DNA from: Fodinisporobacter ferrooxydans
GTDB lineage: Bacteria; Bacillota; Bacilli; Tumebacillales; MYW30-H2
Length of the DNA stretch: 64,000 nucleotides
Assembly (NCBI RefSeq): GCF_022818495.1
Contig: NZ_CP089291.1
Location: 496,001 to 560,000, forward strand
Reading direction: 5' to 3'
The notes under the pieces are model-generated. The model saw only the letters and a list, made by a program, of their open reading frames with translations, was not told the origin of the DNA and made no database searches. The translations under genes and the position numbers were made by a program. How positions within the stretch are numbered: position 1 is the first letter of the stretch; every line of letters starts with the position of its first letter. Shown here piece by piece: positions 18,224 to 26,889 of the stretch.

Positions 18224-18928
18224 TCACATGCCAAGATAGATTTCCCGCACCTGATGATTATTTTTCAGATCCTCCGCATTGCCTTCCAGGGCGATTTTCC
18301 CTGTCTCCAGGACATAGGCCCGGTTGGCCAATGTCAGTGCATGGTAGGCATTTTGTTCCACAAGCAGAATCGTCATGCCTTGATCCCGCAATGTTTTGAT
18401 AATCGCAAAAATTTGCGCGACAACGCTTGGCGCCAGTCCCATCGAGGGTTCATCCAGAATCAGAAAGTTGGGCCGTGTCAGCAGTGCCCGGCCGACGGCC
18501 AGCATTTGTTGTTGGCCTCCGCTCAGATTGCCCGCAAGCACATCCCGTTTCGTTTGGAGAATCGGAAAATATTCATAGACTTGCTCCAGGTCTGCGGATA
18601 TGCCCGCACGGTCGTTGCGGTGATACGCGCCCGTCAACAGGTTCTCTTTTACCGTCAAAAGCGGGTAAATCTTCCGGCCTTCCGGCACATAGCCGATCCC
18701 TTCTTTGACCAGCCGGTAGGGTTTTGTATTCGTAATCGGCTTGCCGCGAAAGGAAATGCTGCCGCCGACCGCTTTTGTCAATCCACAGATGGTCTTTAAG
18801 ATGGAGCTTTTCCCTGCGCCATTGGAACCCAGCAGGGAAACGACTTCCCCCTCCTGAACCGTCAAGCTGACGCCTTTCACGGCATGGACCTTGCCATAAT
18901 ACACCTGCAAATCCTGAATGGCCAGCAT
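18224..18928 (-). CDS. livF: branched-chain amino acid-type ABC transporter ATP-binding protein LivF
   Basis: ABC ATPase of 234 residues. Walker A GSNGAGKSS near 35-43, signature LSGGQQQMLAVGRAL near 133, Walker B FLILDEPSMGLAP near 155. The short LivF form ends REIYLGM. Its ATG (18928) overlaps the TAA of livG by one base and is preceded by GGGGTGA; an in-frame GTG two codons upstream is less likely. Last gene of the five-gene import operon. Such systems carry branched-chain amino acids but also aromatic acids, amides and other organic acids. Confidence 0.94.
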   Translation of the reverse strand: MLAIQDLQVYYGKVHAVKGVSLTVQEGEVVSLLGSNGAGKSSILKTICGLTKAVGGSISFRGKPITNTKPYRLVKEGIGYVPEGRKIYPLLTVKENLLTGAYHRNDRAGISADLEQVYEYFPILQTKRDVLAGNLSGGQQQMLAVGRALLTRPNFLILDEPSMGLAPSVVAQIFAIIKTLRDQGMTILLVEQNAYHALTLANRAYVLETGKIALEGNAEDLKNNHQVREIYLGM

Positions 18929-19692
18929 TACCACTCACCCCCCAAATAGGCCGTGATGACCTGTTTGTTTTTGGACACCTGATTCGGCGTCCCCTCCGTC
19001 AGGACCATCCCTTCATTCATGACCGTTATCGTTTCACAAATCGTCATCATCAGTTTCATATCATGTTCGATGACGAGTACCGTAATCCCCCGCTCGTCGC
19101 GGATGTAGCGAATGATGCGCGCCAACTCGTCCGTTTCCGTATGGTTGAGTCCTGCCGCCGGTTCATCCAGCAGAAGCAATTTGGGATGTGTCGCCAACGC
19201 CCGGGCGATTTCCAAGCGTTTTTGTACGCCGTATGGCAAGTTTTCCGCCAGAAAATCGCGCCACTCCAACAGATCAAAGACTTCCAGCAAGGCTTCCGCC
19301 TTTCGAATCGTTTCCTTTTCGATCCGAAAGACCCGTTTGGGAGCGACCACATAGTCCCAAATCCGAATGCCCGATTCCCGGTCCAGAACCGCGCAAACAT
19401 TCTCCAGCACCGTCATTTTTTTGAATAACCGCAAATTTTGAAAGGTGCGGGCCAATCCCGCCCGATTGACTTGAAACGGCGACAACGCATGGATGGGCTT
19501 GTTTTCAAACCAGACCTCGCCTTGTGTCGGTTTATAGTATCCACTAATCACATTAAAGAGTGTGGTTTTCCCGGATCCGTTGGGGCCGATCACGCCATGG
19601 ATCGATCCTTGCCTGACAGGAAACGAGACATCCTGAATCGCCTTCAGGCCGCCAAATTCCCGGGACACCTGTTTGATTTGCAGCAGTTCCAT
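18928..19692 (-). CDS. livG: branched-chain amino acid-type ABC transporter ATP-binding protein LivG
   Basis: ABC ATPase of 254 residues. Walker A GPNGSGKTT near 37, the LivG-specific FQNLRLFKKMTVLENV segment near 87-102, an LPYGVQKRLEIARAL signature in place of the usual LSGGQ (typical for LivG) and Walker B LLLLDEPAAGLN. The start at 19692 follows AAAGGCGTG; an in-frame ATG at 19743 would add 17 unconserved residues. It pairs with LivF on the cytoplasmic face of the LivHM permease. Confidence 0.94.
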   Translation of the reverse strand: MELLQIKQVSREFGGLKAIQDVSFPVRQGSIHGVIGPNGSGKTTLFNVISGYYKPTQGEVWFENKPIHALSPFQVNRAGLARTFQNLRLFKKMTVLENVCAVLDRESGIRIWDYVVAPKRVFRIEKETIRKAEALLEVFDLLEWRDFLAENLPYGVQKRLEIARALATHPKLLLLDEPAAGLNHTETDELARIIRYIRDERGITVLVIEHDMKLMMTICETITVMNEGMVLTEGTPNQVSKNKQVITAYLGGEW

Positions 19693-19780
19693 ATTTTCAC
19701 GCCTTTCAAAAAAATTGCCAGCCACCAAATGGCACGTTTGCATTCACGCGTTTGCATCCGATTCTTTCAGCCAATTCCGA

Positions 19781-20866
19781 TTATTTCACCCGATAGAGCT
19801 GGGATCGCTTCCGGTGTTGAAAGAGTGTTTTGATGCTCACCAATCCGCCCGGCAAGAACACGACCAATGCGACAATTAAAGCGCCATACACCACTTGTTG
19901 CCAGTTTTGAAATTGATTGAGCCATTCGCGGGCGACAATCAAGATGACCGCTCCCGCGATCGAGCCATAGATGTTGCCCATGCCGCCAATGACCACAATC
20001 GTCAGCATGAAGAACATTTCATTCATTTGGAACGTATCCGGACTCACATAGGAAAGCATATGGGCATACAGGACACCGGCCACACCGGCATACATACCGG
20101 AAAGCGCAAAGGCCAGGATCTGCTGTTTCGCGATATTGATGCCTAACGCCTGAGAGGCAATATGATCCTCGCGAACGGCGCGAAAGCTGCGTCCAATCGA
20201 ATGTGTCGTGATGATTTTGGCCAGCAGGAACAACAGGACCGTAAACGTCAAAACCAGATAATAGTAGAGATATTCCGAATCCAGCGCGACGCCAAACACA
20301 TGGGGTTTGGGTATGCCGGTGATGCCGGTCGGTCCACCCGTTAATCCGTTCAGATTGACAAGCATATCATTGATCGCGATCGCCAATCCCAATGTCGCAA
20401 TCGCCAGGTAATGGGACCGGACTTTGAGGGAGGGCAACCCAATGAGGATGCCGCATGCGGTACTGAAAACAATCGATATTGGCAATGCTTCCCAAAACGT
20501 AAAATGAAACCGTGTGGTCAGGATGGCGGATGTATACGCCCCGACCGCATAAAACGCCGCATGGGCCAAATTCATCTGGCCGCAATATCCCATGGTCAAA
20601 TCCAATCCGATGGCAAGAATCATATAGAGTACAACAAGGTCCAAAATATGCACTTGATAGTTGTTCAAAGCGATGGGCAGAATCAGAAAGAGCGCAACCG
20701 CCATGCTGATCCACCATCGGCTGTTTCTCCATGTCCGCTTCGCGGCGGACCGGCTGGCAGATCCCTCCGACACCGGTGCGAACCCTTCCAAAGGAGTGGA
20801 GGGCGCCTGCTCCGGCTGCAATTCCTGGCCTGCCAGATCCCGGTTTGTCATATCCTGGCTTGTCAT
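19781..20866 (-). CDS. livM: branched-chain amino acid-type ABC transporter permease LivM
   Basis: Membrane permease of 361 residues with about ten hydrophobic segments. The LivM signature GLDLTMGYCGQMNLAHAAFYAVGAY is near residues 86-110, and SFRAVREDHIASQALGIN is the ATPase-contact loop. It has a hydrophilic N-terminal extension of about 45 residues, longer than most homologues. Its ATG overlaps the livH stop by four bases (ATGA). Confidence 0.93.
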   Translation of the reverse strand: MTSQDMTNRDLAGQELQPEQAPSTPLEGFAPVSEGSASRSAAKRTWRNSRWWISMAVALFLILPIALNNYQVHILDLVVLYMILAIGLDLTMGYCGQMNLAHAAFYAVGAYTSAILTTRFHFTFWEALPISIVFSTACGILIGLPSLKVRSHYLAIATLGLAIAINDMLVNLNGLTGGPTGITGIPKPHVFGVALDSEYLYYYLVLTFTVLLFLLAKIITTHSIGRSFRAVREDHIASQALGINIAKQQILAFALSGMYAGVAGVLYAHMLSYVSPDTFQMNEMFFMLTIVVIGGMGNIYGSIAGAVILIVAREWLNQFQNWQQVVYGALIVALVVFLPGGLVSIKTLFQHRKRSQLYRVK

Positions 20867-21744
20867 AGTTTATCCACCACCCTTTCCCCTACGATGCCCG
20901 ATGGTTTGAAAATCAGCACCACAACGAAGATCACAAACGCAATCACTTCACTCCAGGCGGATACTTGTGTCGCGACCAGTTGTTCGAGGATGCCGAACAC
21001 CAGTCCGCCCACAATGGCGCCAGGCATACTGCCGAAGCCGCCCAATATGGCAGCCGCAAATCCATTGATGCCGACCGATGTGCTCATATCCGGACTGACA
21101 TAGAAGACCGGTCCAACCAGCATGCCCGCACAGGCGGCCAAAGCCGAGCCAATGGCCAAGGTGAGCCCGTTCATCAAGCCGACATTCATGCCTAATGCCA
21201 ACGACATGTCTCGTTCCTGGGCGGATGCGCGCATCGCCAACCCAATCTTCGTTCGATTCAAAAAGAGCTGCAATGCGATCACGATCAAGGCCGCCACCCC
21301 AACGATCACCAGTGTATAGGGAGCAATGGAGATCCCCTTGACCATCCAGGGCGTATTGTTGATGGGGAAGGGGACGGCAATCCCGTCCGGTCCCCAAATA
21401 ATAATCGATAGATTCTGCAGCACGATTCCGATCCCGAGCGTCCCCAACATCATGTAAATCAGATCCATTTTCTCAAGCGGCCGCAGAATTTTTTGCACAA
21501 TCATGCCGAGACCGGCCGTCAAAAGGAGCGCCAATGCGAATGCGAGGACAAAGTTGGTATGCATGGAGACATAGAAGACCGTCCCGATATACGCCCCGAC
21601 CATGAAGATATTGCCATGCGCAAAGTTTACCAGTCCCATCGACCGATAGACCATGGAATACCCCAAGGCAACGAGGGCGTAAATGCTTCCCATGCCAATG
21701 CCGCCAATCAAACTTTGTAGCAAGATCGTCACATGTGGATTCAT
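20863..21744 (-). CDS. livH: branched-chain amino acid-type ABC transporter permease LivH
   Basis: Membrane permease of 293 residues with about eight transmembrane segments. The LivH hallmark GLVNFAHGNIFMVGAYIG is near 37-54, the ATPase-contact loop GLAMRASAQERDMSLALGMN near 170 and the ILGGFGSMPGAIVGG block near 235. GAGAGG precedes the start. It lies 20 bases downstream of the binding-protein gene, consistent with the livK-H-M-G-F order. Confidence 0.93.
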   Translation of the reverse strand: MNPHVTILLQSLIGGIGMGSIYALVALGYSMVYRSMGLVNFAHGNIFMVGAYIGTVFYVSMHTNFVLAFALALLLTAGLGMIVQKILRPLEKMDLIYMMLGTLGIGIVLQNLSIIIWGPDGIAVPFPINNTPWMVKGISIAPYTLVIVGVAALIVIALQLFLNRTKIGLAMRASAQERDMSLALGMNVGLMNGLTLAIGSALAACAGMLVGPVFYVSPDMSTSVGINGFAAAILGGFGSMPGAIVGGLVFGILEQLVATQVSAWSEVIAFVIFVVVLIFKPSGIVGERVVDKL

Positions 21745-21763
21745 ACGTCGATAATCCTCTCAT

Positions 21764-22957
21764 TTATTGTAGTGGTTCTGGTTGGCCGTTTTTAATACTT
21801 CCCATTTGTGTTTTGTCAAGACCTTCTCCCTGAGCGTTGAACTTGAAATCTCCCGTCAAGCCATGGTAGTTCAATTTTAGCAATTCGTCGCGAATATGTG
21901 TGCCATCAATGTTTGGATATGCTTTATCAATGGCCTCAAGCAGCATCTTCGCGCCATCATACGCTTTCGCCACATGGGAATCGGCTACCTGTCCGAATTT
22001 TTTCTTATATGCAGCGGCAAACGCTTTTGTTTCGGCATTCGCATCATTTGTGACATATGTCGTCGAGAAAATCGTTCCATCTGCCACAGATTTTCCTGCT
22101 GTATTCACATAAATCTGCGTCGCCGCGCCTGCACCGGCAACAATCTTGGCATTAATCCCCAAAGCTCTCGCCTGTTTGGCAATCAGCCCCATCTGAATCT
22201 CTTCTGTTCCAATAAACAACACCTGGGGATTTGCCGCTTTAATCGTTGTCAACTGTGCACTGAAGTCTTTTGCGTCAGGCGTTATAATCTGATCGGAAAC
22301 GGGCGTAATGTTATGAGCCTTCAATGCGCTTACAAAGGCATCATGCTCACCTTTTCCGAAGGCGCCTGAATTGGTAATAACGGCGATGTTTTTAAGTCCC
22401 ATCTTGTTCACAACATAATCTGCCAAGGTTTTATCGAAAATTTGGCTGCTTGCCGTATCCCGAAAGACAAACTGACTTCCTTTCTTGGTGATATTCGGAT
22501 CCTGCCCGGAAGTAATTTGAGGGATTTTCGCCTGATTAAAAATGTCCAGAGTAGCCAACGTCGTTGTGCTCTCTGGTGTGGCAAATGCAGCAACCACCTT
22601 GTCGTTCACTAACTTATTGGCATCATTGACCGCGACAGACGGGTTGCCTTGATCGTCGATTTTATCGATCACAACCTTCTTCCCGTGAATGCCTCCCTTC
22701 GCATTCACTTCGTCCACTGCCATTTGCAACCCCTGGCTATCCCATGTACCCAACGATGCCAGATTTCCACTCATTGCGCCGATTTCTCCAATTTTGATCG
22801 TGCCGCCACTCGAAGATCCGGAGGAACCGGATGTGCCGGAATTGTTGGAAGACGATCCACAACCGGTTATGGCTGCAGCCAATGTTGCGCTTAAACAGAT
22901 TCCGGCCAATAATTTTCCCTTTTGAAGATATGCTTTCTTTTGATTGTTGATTTTCAT
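21764..22957 (-). CDS. livK: ABC transporter substrate-binding lipoprotein LivK-like
   Basis: Periplasmic-binding-protein type I lipoprotein of 397 residues. The signal peptide ends in the lipobox LAAAITGC (Cys near residue 33), then a Ser/Gly-rich linker, then the LivK fold starting IKIGEIGAMSGNLASLG. The start at 22957 follows AGAGGGGGATTT; an in-frame start at 22990 would lengthen the signal tail. First gene of the operon, under promoter B. Because that promoter is shared with the ThDP/CoA catabolic units, the ligand is probably their substrate, perhaps an organic or aromatic acid rather than leucine; inference. Confidence 0.92.
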   Translation of the reverse strand: MKINNQKKAYLQKGKLLAGICLSATLAAAITGCGSSSNNSGTSGSSGSSSGGTIKIGEIGAMSGNLASLGTWDSQGLQMAVDEVNAKGGIHGKKVVIDKIDDQGNPSVAVNDANKLVNDKVVAAFATPESTTTLATLDIFNQAKIPQITSGQDPNITKKGSQFVFRDTASSQIFDKTLADYVVNKMGLKNIAVITNSGAFGKGEHDAFVSALKAHNITPVSDQIITPDAKDFSAQLTTIKAANPQVLFIGTEEIQMGLIAKQARALGINAKIVAGAGAATQIYVNTAGKSVADGTIFSTTYVTNDANAETKAFAAAYKKKFGQVADSHVAKAYDGAKMLLEAIDKAYPNIDGTHIRDELLKLNYHGLTGDFKFNAQGEGLDKTQMGSIKNGQPEPLQ

Positions 22958-23187
22958 CTTATAAATCCCCCTCTTAAACGAATGTTTCAATACATGTTTG
23001 ATGATTCATATTTTGTTTCTTTACGTTCCGATCTGCTATCTTAATTATCCCCCCTAAAAACCGTTTACCTTTTCACTATCGATCAATCTAGCAACCGTTC
23101 AAATTTATTAAATCGCTTTCATTTGATCGATTTAAAAAGCGTTTTTTTTGATATCTAAAAATAATTAAAAACCTTCTTCAACCTCAT

Positions 23188-23264
23188 ATTCCACTGTACG
23201 GAATATGATTACTCTCATTGGAACTTGTTAAAATAATTTTACATTATGGTTTTATAATTTGCAA
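23188..23264 (-). promoter_or_regulatory. promoter/operator B (liv operon)
   Basis: Minus strand: -35 TTGCAA (23259-23264), 17-bp spacer, -10 TAAAAT (23236-23241), then a GTTCC half-site and an ATTCC-N7-GGAAT palindrome at 23188-23204. Spacings (20 bp between GGAA half-sites, 36 bp from the inner half-site to GCAATAG) equal those of promoters A and C. It is 230 bases upstream of livK, leaving a long leader. Confidence 0.8.
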
Positions 23265-23414
23265 TAGTCTATAAAAAATAACAATTCTGATTTCAACGCC
23301 GTATTTCATATATACCTTTATAGCGTCTGCTATTTCAACCGCTTAAAAGGTTGTGTTTCACGAAAAATTCGAGGTTGGTTAAAGGGATTGAAACACTGCG
23401 CATCATTTAGAAAC

Positions 23415-23445
23415 GGACAGGCACTTTGCAATCACACGCCTGTCC
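23415..23445 (-). terminator. hairpin after the MFS gene
   Basis: GGACAGGC (23415-23422) pairs with GCCTGTCC (23438-23445), 12 bases after the MFS stop codon. On the minus strand the following T run is weak, and on the plus strand TTTT follows, so efficiency is uncertain. Confidence 0.5.
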
Positions 23446-23456
23446 TTTTGTCCTTT

Positions 23457-24749
23457 TCAGGCGACCTGTTTAGATTCCATTGTGGCAGTAGGTTCTTCAA
23501 TCGGTTCCAAATCAGTAAGCAGGAACACATACCCCAGAATTCCAATGATTATCATAACTCCTGCCAAAAGGAATGCGTACATGAAAGATCCTGTTGCTTG
23601 TACAATAAATCCCGTAATGATTGGAGCCACAATTGCCATGGCATTGTTTCCAAAGGCTAAAATGCCCAATAAAGTGCCCACAGTTCCCTTTGGGGCAATA
23701 AATGTCGGGATACTATAGGCAATCGCCGAAGTAACCACAAGGCCGCCAAGCGCCATTGAAATCCAAAATACTGCAATACCCGGGCTATTTGTATACGCCG
23801 CACCTATGACTGACAAACCAAAGAGCATCCCGATCACTAAAGTTGTTTTGCGTACGCGCGTTGAATCGCAACCCTTGTTGACAAGTCGGTCTACGAGCCA
23901 ACCGCCAAAGAAAAGTTCTGTGATTGTACCCACAAGCCATGGGATCGCCGAGTACCATCCAGATGACAATACCGACATATGCATCTGTGTTTCGAGGAAT
24001 CCTGGAAGCCAAGTCAGGAAGAGAAACCAGGAATATCCATATGCTGCAAATCCAATGAATACGCCCCATACCTTGCGTTTTGTCAACAGGTAACGCATAT
24101 TTTCCATTACACTGCCAGATGCTTCATCTGCACTCTGTGAACCGCCTTCGAGGATGTATTGATACTCTTCTTTTGTCAATCGTTTATCTTCTTGTGGATC
24201 ACGGTACCACAACCAAAATGCAATGGCGTATAGAAGACTGAGAATTGCAGTTGCATAAAAGCCACCGCGCCATCCCCATTGGGTAACTATCCAGGCTATC
24301 AATGGCGCACCAATTACATTGGAAAATTTCGACTGCGCATCATAGGCAGATATGGCCATTCCCCGTTCTTTGCGCGGAAACCAATGACTCATTGCCTTTG
24401 CAGCCCCTGGGAAATATGGTGCTTCTCCGACACCCAATAAGACTCTCGATACTATAATTAATCCCCATCCATTCGCTACTGCAGTCAACATGCAGGCGAT
24501 CGTCCATATGATCGTTCCTACCCGCGTTATCCATTTGACCCCTATCTTATCCAGCAAGCTGCCTACAGGAATCTGAAGAATAGCGTATGACCATGCAAAC
24601 GCAGATAAAAAAATCCCCATCTGAATCGCGTTCAAATGAAATTCCTGTGCGATTGGCTTCATTCCCACAGAAATATTCGTACGATCAAAATAGTTGACGA
24701 TGACGCCAATAGCAATTAAGATTGCCATCGACCACCGATGTTTTTTCAT
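23457..24749 (-). CDS. MFS transporter, anion:cation symporter-type
   Basis: Major facilitator protein of 430 residues with 12 predicted helices. The N-terminus has NYFDRTNISVG (typical of the ACS family: glucarate, galactonate, phthalate, tartrate carriers). The helix 2-3 loop LLDKIGVKW, RVLLGVGEAPYFPGAAKAMSHWFP, and mid-loop WYRDPQEDKRLTKEEY also match this family. GGGAAGGTGAAATTAC precedes the ATG. It is intact, unlike the related relic at 9085-9884. Between the liv operon and the MITE/ThDP copy 2, it probably imports a sugar acid or aromatic acid anion. Confidence 0.9.
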   Translation of the reverse strand: MKKHRWSMAILIAIGVIVNYFDRTNISVGMKPIAQEFHLNAIQMGIFLSAFAWSYAILQIPVGSLLDKIGVKWITRVGTIIWTIACMLTAVANGWGLIIVSRVLLGVGEAPYFPGAAKAMSHWFPRKERGMAISAYDAQSKFSNVIGAPLIAWIVTQWGWRGGFYATAILSLLYAIAFWLWYRDPQEDKRLTKEEYQYILEGGSQSADEASGSVMENMRYLLTKRKVWGVFIGFAAYGYSWFLFLTWLPGFLETQMHMSVLSSGWYSAIPWLVGTITELFFGGWLVDRLVNKGCDSTRVRKTTLVIGMLFGLSVIGAAYTNSPGIAVFWISMALGGLVVTSAIAYSIPTFIAPKGTVGTLLGILAFGNNAMAIVAPIITGFIVQATGSFMYAFLLAGVMIIIGILGYVFLLTDLEPIEEPTATMESKQVA

Positions 24750-24835
24750 GTAATTTCACCTTCCCCGAAAATTTTACTTTCATTCATTCGTACACATTGT
24801 ACAAATCTTTAGATATTCTTTGGTTTTTTGCTTTT

Positions 24836-24994
24836 AGTGCGTGTTCAAAAAGTGGTTAAGTAAGACACAAGGAGTGCGAAGCCGAAGCACGAAAAGGCGA
24901 CGGAATGTACGTGTTTGGTACATGAGTAAGCCTTTTTGGGATTCGGCAAAGCAATCCGCCGTGGAGTTTTGACTACTTTTTGAACATCCTCTTT
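24836..24994 (-). mobile_element. MITE-like inverted-repeat element, copy 1
   Basis: A 159-bp element nearly identical (three differences seen) to 42641-42799 in the opposite orientation. The ends form terminal inverted repeats around GTTCAAAAAGTRGT. It has no coding capacity. It lies next to the coA-transferase remnant that ends duplication copy 2, so it could have taken part in that rearrangement. Confidence 0.8.
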
Positions 24995-25030
24995 TATTAT
25001 TTAAATATTATGGCAATTAATTATACCACT

Positions 25031-25070
25031 AGTGGCAAACGTCCCATTGCAATGTCCTCCAAGAAATTCT
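25031..25070 (-). pseudogene. remnant of the CoA-transferase gene start
   Basis: Minus strand: a GGAGGACATTGCA ribosome binding site followed by ATG and codons for MGRLPL, matching the start of the gene at 10902-12101 including its ribosome binding site, then an unrelated stop. It lies 46 bases after ThDP copy 2. It shows that copy 2 was also once followed by a CoA-transferase gene. Confidence 0.85.
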
Positions 25071-25093
25071 GCTTAATCTTTTGGCAAATTCGC

Positions 25094-26869
25094 TTAAAGA
25101 CGTACAAATTCGTCTGTACTGACATGGGATTTTTTCTCATTGGGCGAGTAAATATCTAAGATATTCCAGTGTCCGGATGTCGGAACCGGCTCATTTAACA
25201 TCGCGACATCAATCACGAACGGCTTGTTGGATGCGATCGCCCGCTGCAGCGCAGGTTTAAATTCCTCGGCCGACTGGATTTTGACTCCGTCCACCCCATA
25301 CGCTTTGGCGATGCTGGCGTAATCGGGGGAATAGGATTGCCCCTCTTTCTTGAATACGGTTCCATATGTGGTATCGTAATGGGCTTTTTCCAGGCCTGCA
25401 ATCGTGCCGAATGCGGAGTTGTTCATGATCACCCAGATCACCGGTATGTTTTCTTCCACAGCGGTTGCCAACACGGCAGGATTTTGTCCGAACCCGCCGT
25501 CGCCCACGAGGGAAACGACCACTTTCTCCGGTTGGGCAATTTTCGCTCCCAATGCGGCCGGCGCTCCAAATCCCATCGTGCAATATCCGCCGGGTGTCAA
25601 GATCGTACCCGCTTCATAGATCGGGAATTGTTGTCCGACTCCGTTTTTATTCCAGCCCACGTCTGTGGTGATATACGCATCCCGCGGCAATACTTCGCGC
25701 ACCTCTTGCAAAATCCGTTCCGGCCGCATGGGGAAGGAAGGATTTTCAATATGCACATGATTCTTGGCTGTAAATTCTTTTTTATAGGAAGCAATTTCTT
25801 GTTTTAATGCTTCCTTTTGCATGCCTTGCGGCACCATCGCTTTGGCGACGCGATTCAAAACCGTCAAGGCCTGTTTCAAATCTGCCACCGCTCCGATTTC
25901 CACAGGGAAGTTGCGGCCGATTTCGTTCGCATCGATATCGATATGAATCAACTTCGTCGGCGGGAAATGGAAGGTGTACTCCGGTTCCCATGAGCTGCAA
26001 TCCGCTTCCGCAAACCGCGTGCCGAGCGCCAGAATATAATCCGCCTGCCGGCACTTGTCGTTGACAAACTGTGTGCCCCAGAATCCGGTCATGCCCAATG
26101 CAAACGGATGATCATCCGCTACGGCGCCTTTGCCCATCACCGAATACGCCACAGGAATGCCAAGATGCCCGACAAACTCCCGCAGCTCTTCCGCCGCGTT
26201 TGCCAGCATGACGCCGCCGCCCGCATAGATGAGCGGATATTTGGCATTGGAGAGTCTTTCAATGATTTGTTTGGCGGTTTCCTCATCGATCGATGGTTTC
26301 TGAATCGTTTTCGTATGATGCTTCAACCGTTCAAACAGCGCCACATCCACTTCTTTGGAAAAGATGTCCATGGGCACATCGACGAGCACCGGACCGGGTC
26401 TTCCGCTTTCCGCCAATTGGAACGCCTTTTCGAGAATCTCAGGAAACAGATCCGGACGATCCACGCGCCACGCCCGCTTGACGAAAGGACGATAGATTTC
26501 GTATTGGGATGCATCCGCATGCAGATTGACTTCCTGGTGTGGATGTTTGCCGTAATAGTGGCTGGGGACATCGCCTGCGATCACGACCATGGGAATGGAA
26601 TCCAAGGCCGCATTGGCAACGCCTGTGGCCGCATTGGTCAAACCAGGGCCCAAGTGACTCAAAACGACAGCCGTTTGTTTTTTCGCCCGGGCATACCCGT
26701 CGGCCGCATGTGCGGCGATTTGTTCGTGGCGCGTATTGATAAACTGGATGGAGCTTTTCTCCAAAGCAGCCAATACCGCAATATTCGTATGGCCGCAAAG
26801 CCCAAAGATGTGTTCAACGCCCCGATCTTCCAGATACTTCACCAGTTGATGCGAGATTAAATCTTTCAT
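25094..26869 (-). CDS. thiamine-diphosphate enzyme, acetolactate synthase-like (copy 2)
   Basis: 591 residues, differing from copy 1 (12252-14012) at only two internal positions seen (Arg to Gln in KTIxKPS, Ala to Val in REx LPRD) and by a C-terminal extension EFVRL caused by the different downstream joint. The ThDP-activating Glu49 and the GDGGFGQN ... MNN cofactor motif are intact, so the protein should be active. Its ATG overlaps the alcohol dehydrogenase stop by four bases (ATGA), and its AGGAGG ribosome binding site is inside that gene and inside a small AGGAG/CTCCT palindrome. Last intact gene of the iclR unit. Confidence 0.88.
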   Translation of the reverse strand: MKDLISHQLVKYLEDRGVEHIFGLCGHTNIAVLAALEKSSIQFINTRHEQIAAHAADGYARAKKQTAVVLSHLGPGLTNAATGVANAALDSIPMVVIAGDVPSHYYGKHPHQEVNLHADASQYEIYRPFVKRAWRVDRPDLFPEILEKAFQLAESGRPGPVLVDVPMDIFSKEVDVALFERLKHHTKTIQKPSIDEETAKQIIERLSNAKYPLIYAGGGVMLANAAEELREFVGHLGIPVAYSVMGKGAVADDHPFALGMTGFWGTQFVNDKCRQADYILALGTRFAEADCSSWEPEYTFHFPPTKLIHIDIDANEIGRNFPVEIGAVADLKQALTVLNRVAKAMVPQGMQKEALKQEIASYKKEFTAKNHVHIENPSFPMRPERILQEVREVLPRDAYITTDVGWNKNGVGQQFPIYEAGTILTPGGYCTMGFGAPAALGAKIAQPEKVVVSLVGDGGFGQNPAVLATAVEENIPVIWVIMNNSAFGTIAGLEKAHYDTTYGTVFKKEGQSYSPDYASIAKAYGVDGVKIQSAEEFKPALQRAIASNKPFVIDVAMLNEPVPTSGHWNILDIYSPNEKKSHVSTDEFVRL

Positions 26870-26889
26870 TGGCCAGGAGCCTCCTTAAA
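25113..26889. repeat. 1.78-kb duplication, copy 2 (partner 12256-14032)
   Basis: Direct repeat partner of 12256-14032. Homology stops inside the C-terminal codons of the alcohol dehydrogenase on one side and shortly after the ThDP coding end on the other, with a separate island of homology at the CoA-transferase remnant 25031-25070. Confidence 0.95.
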
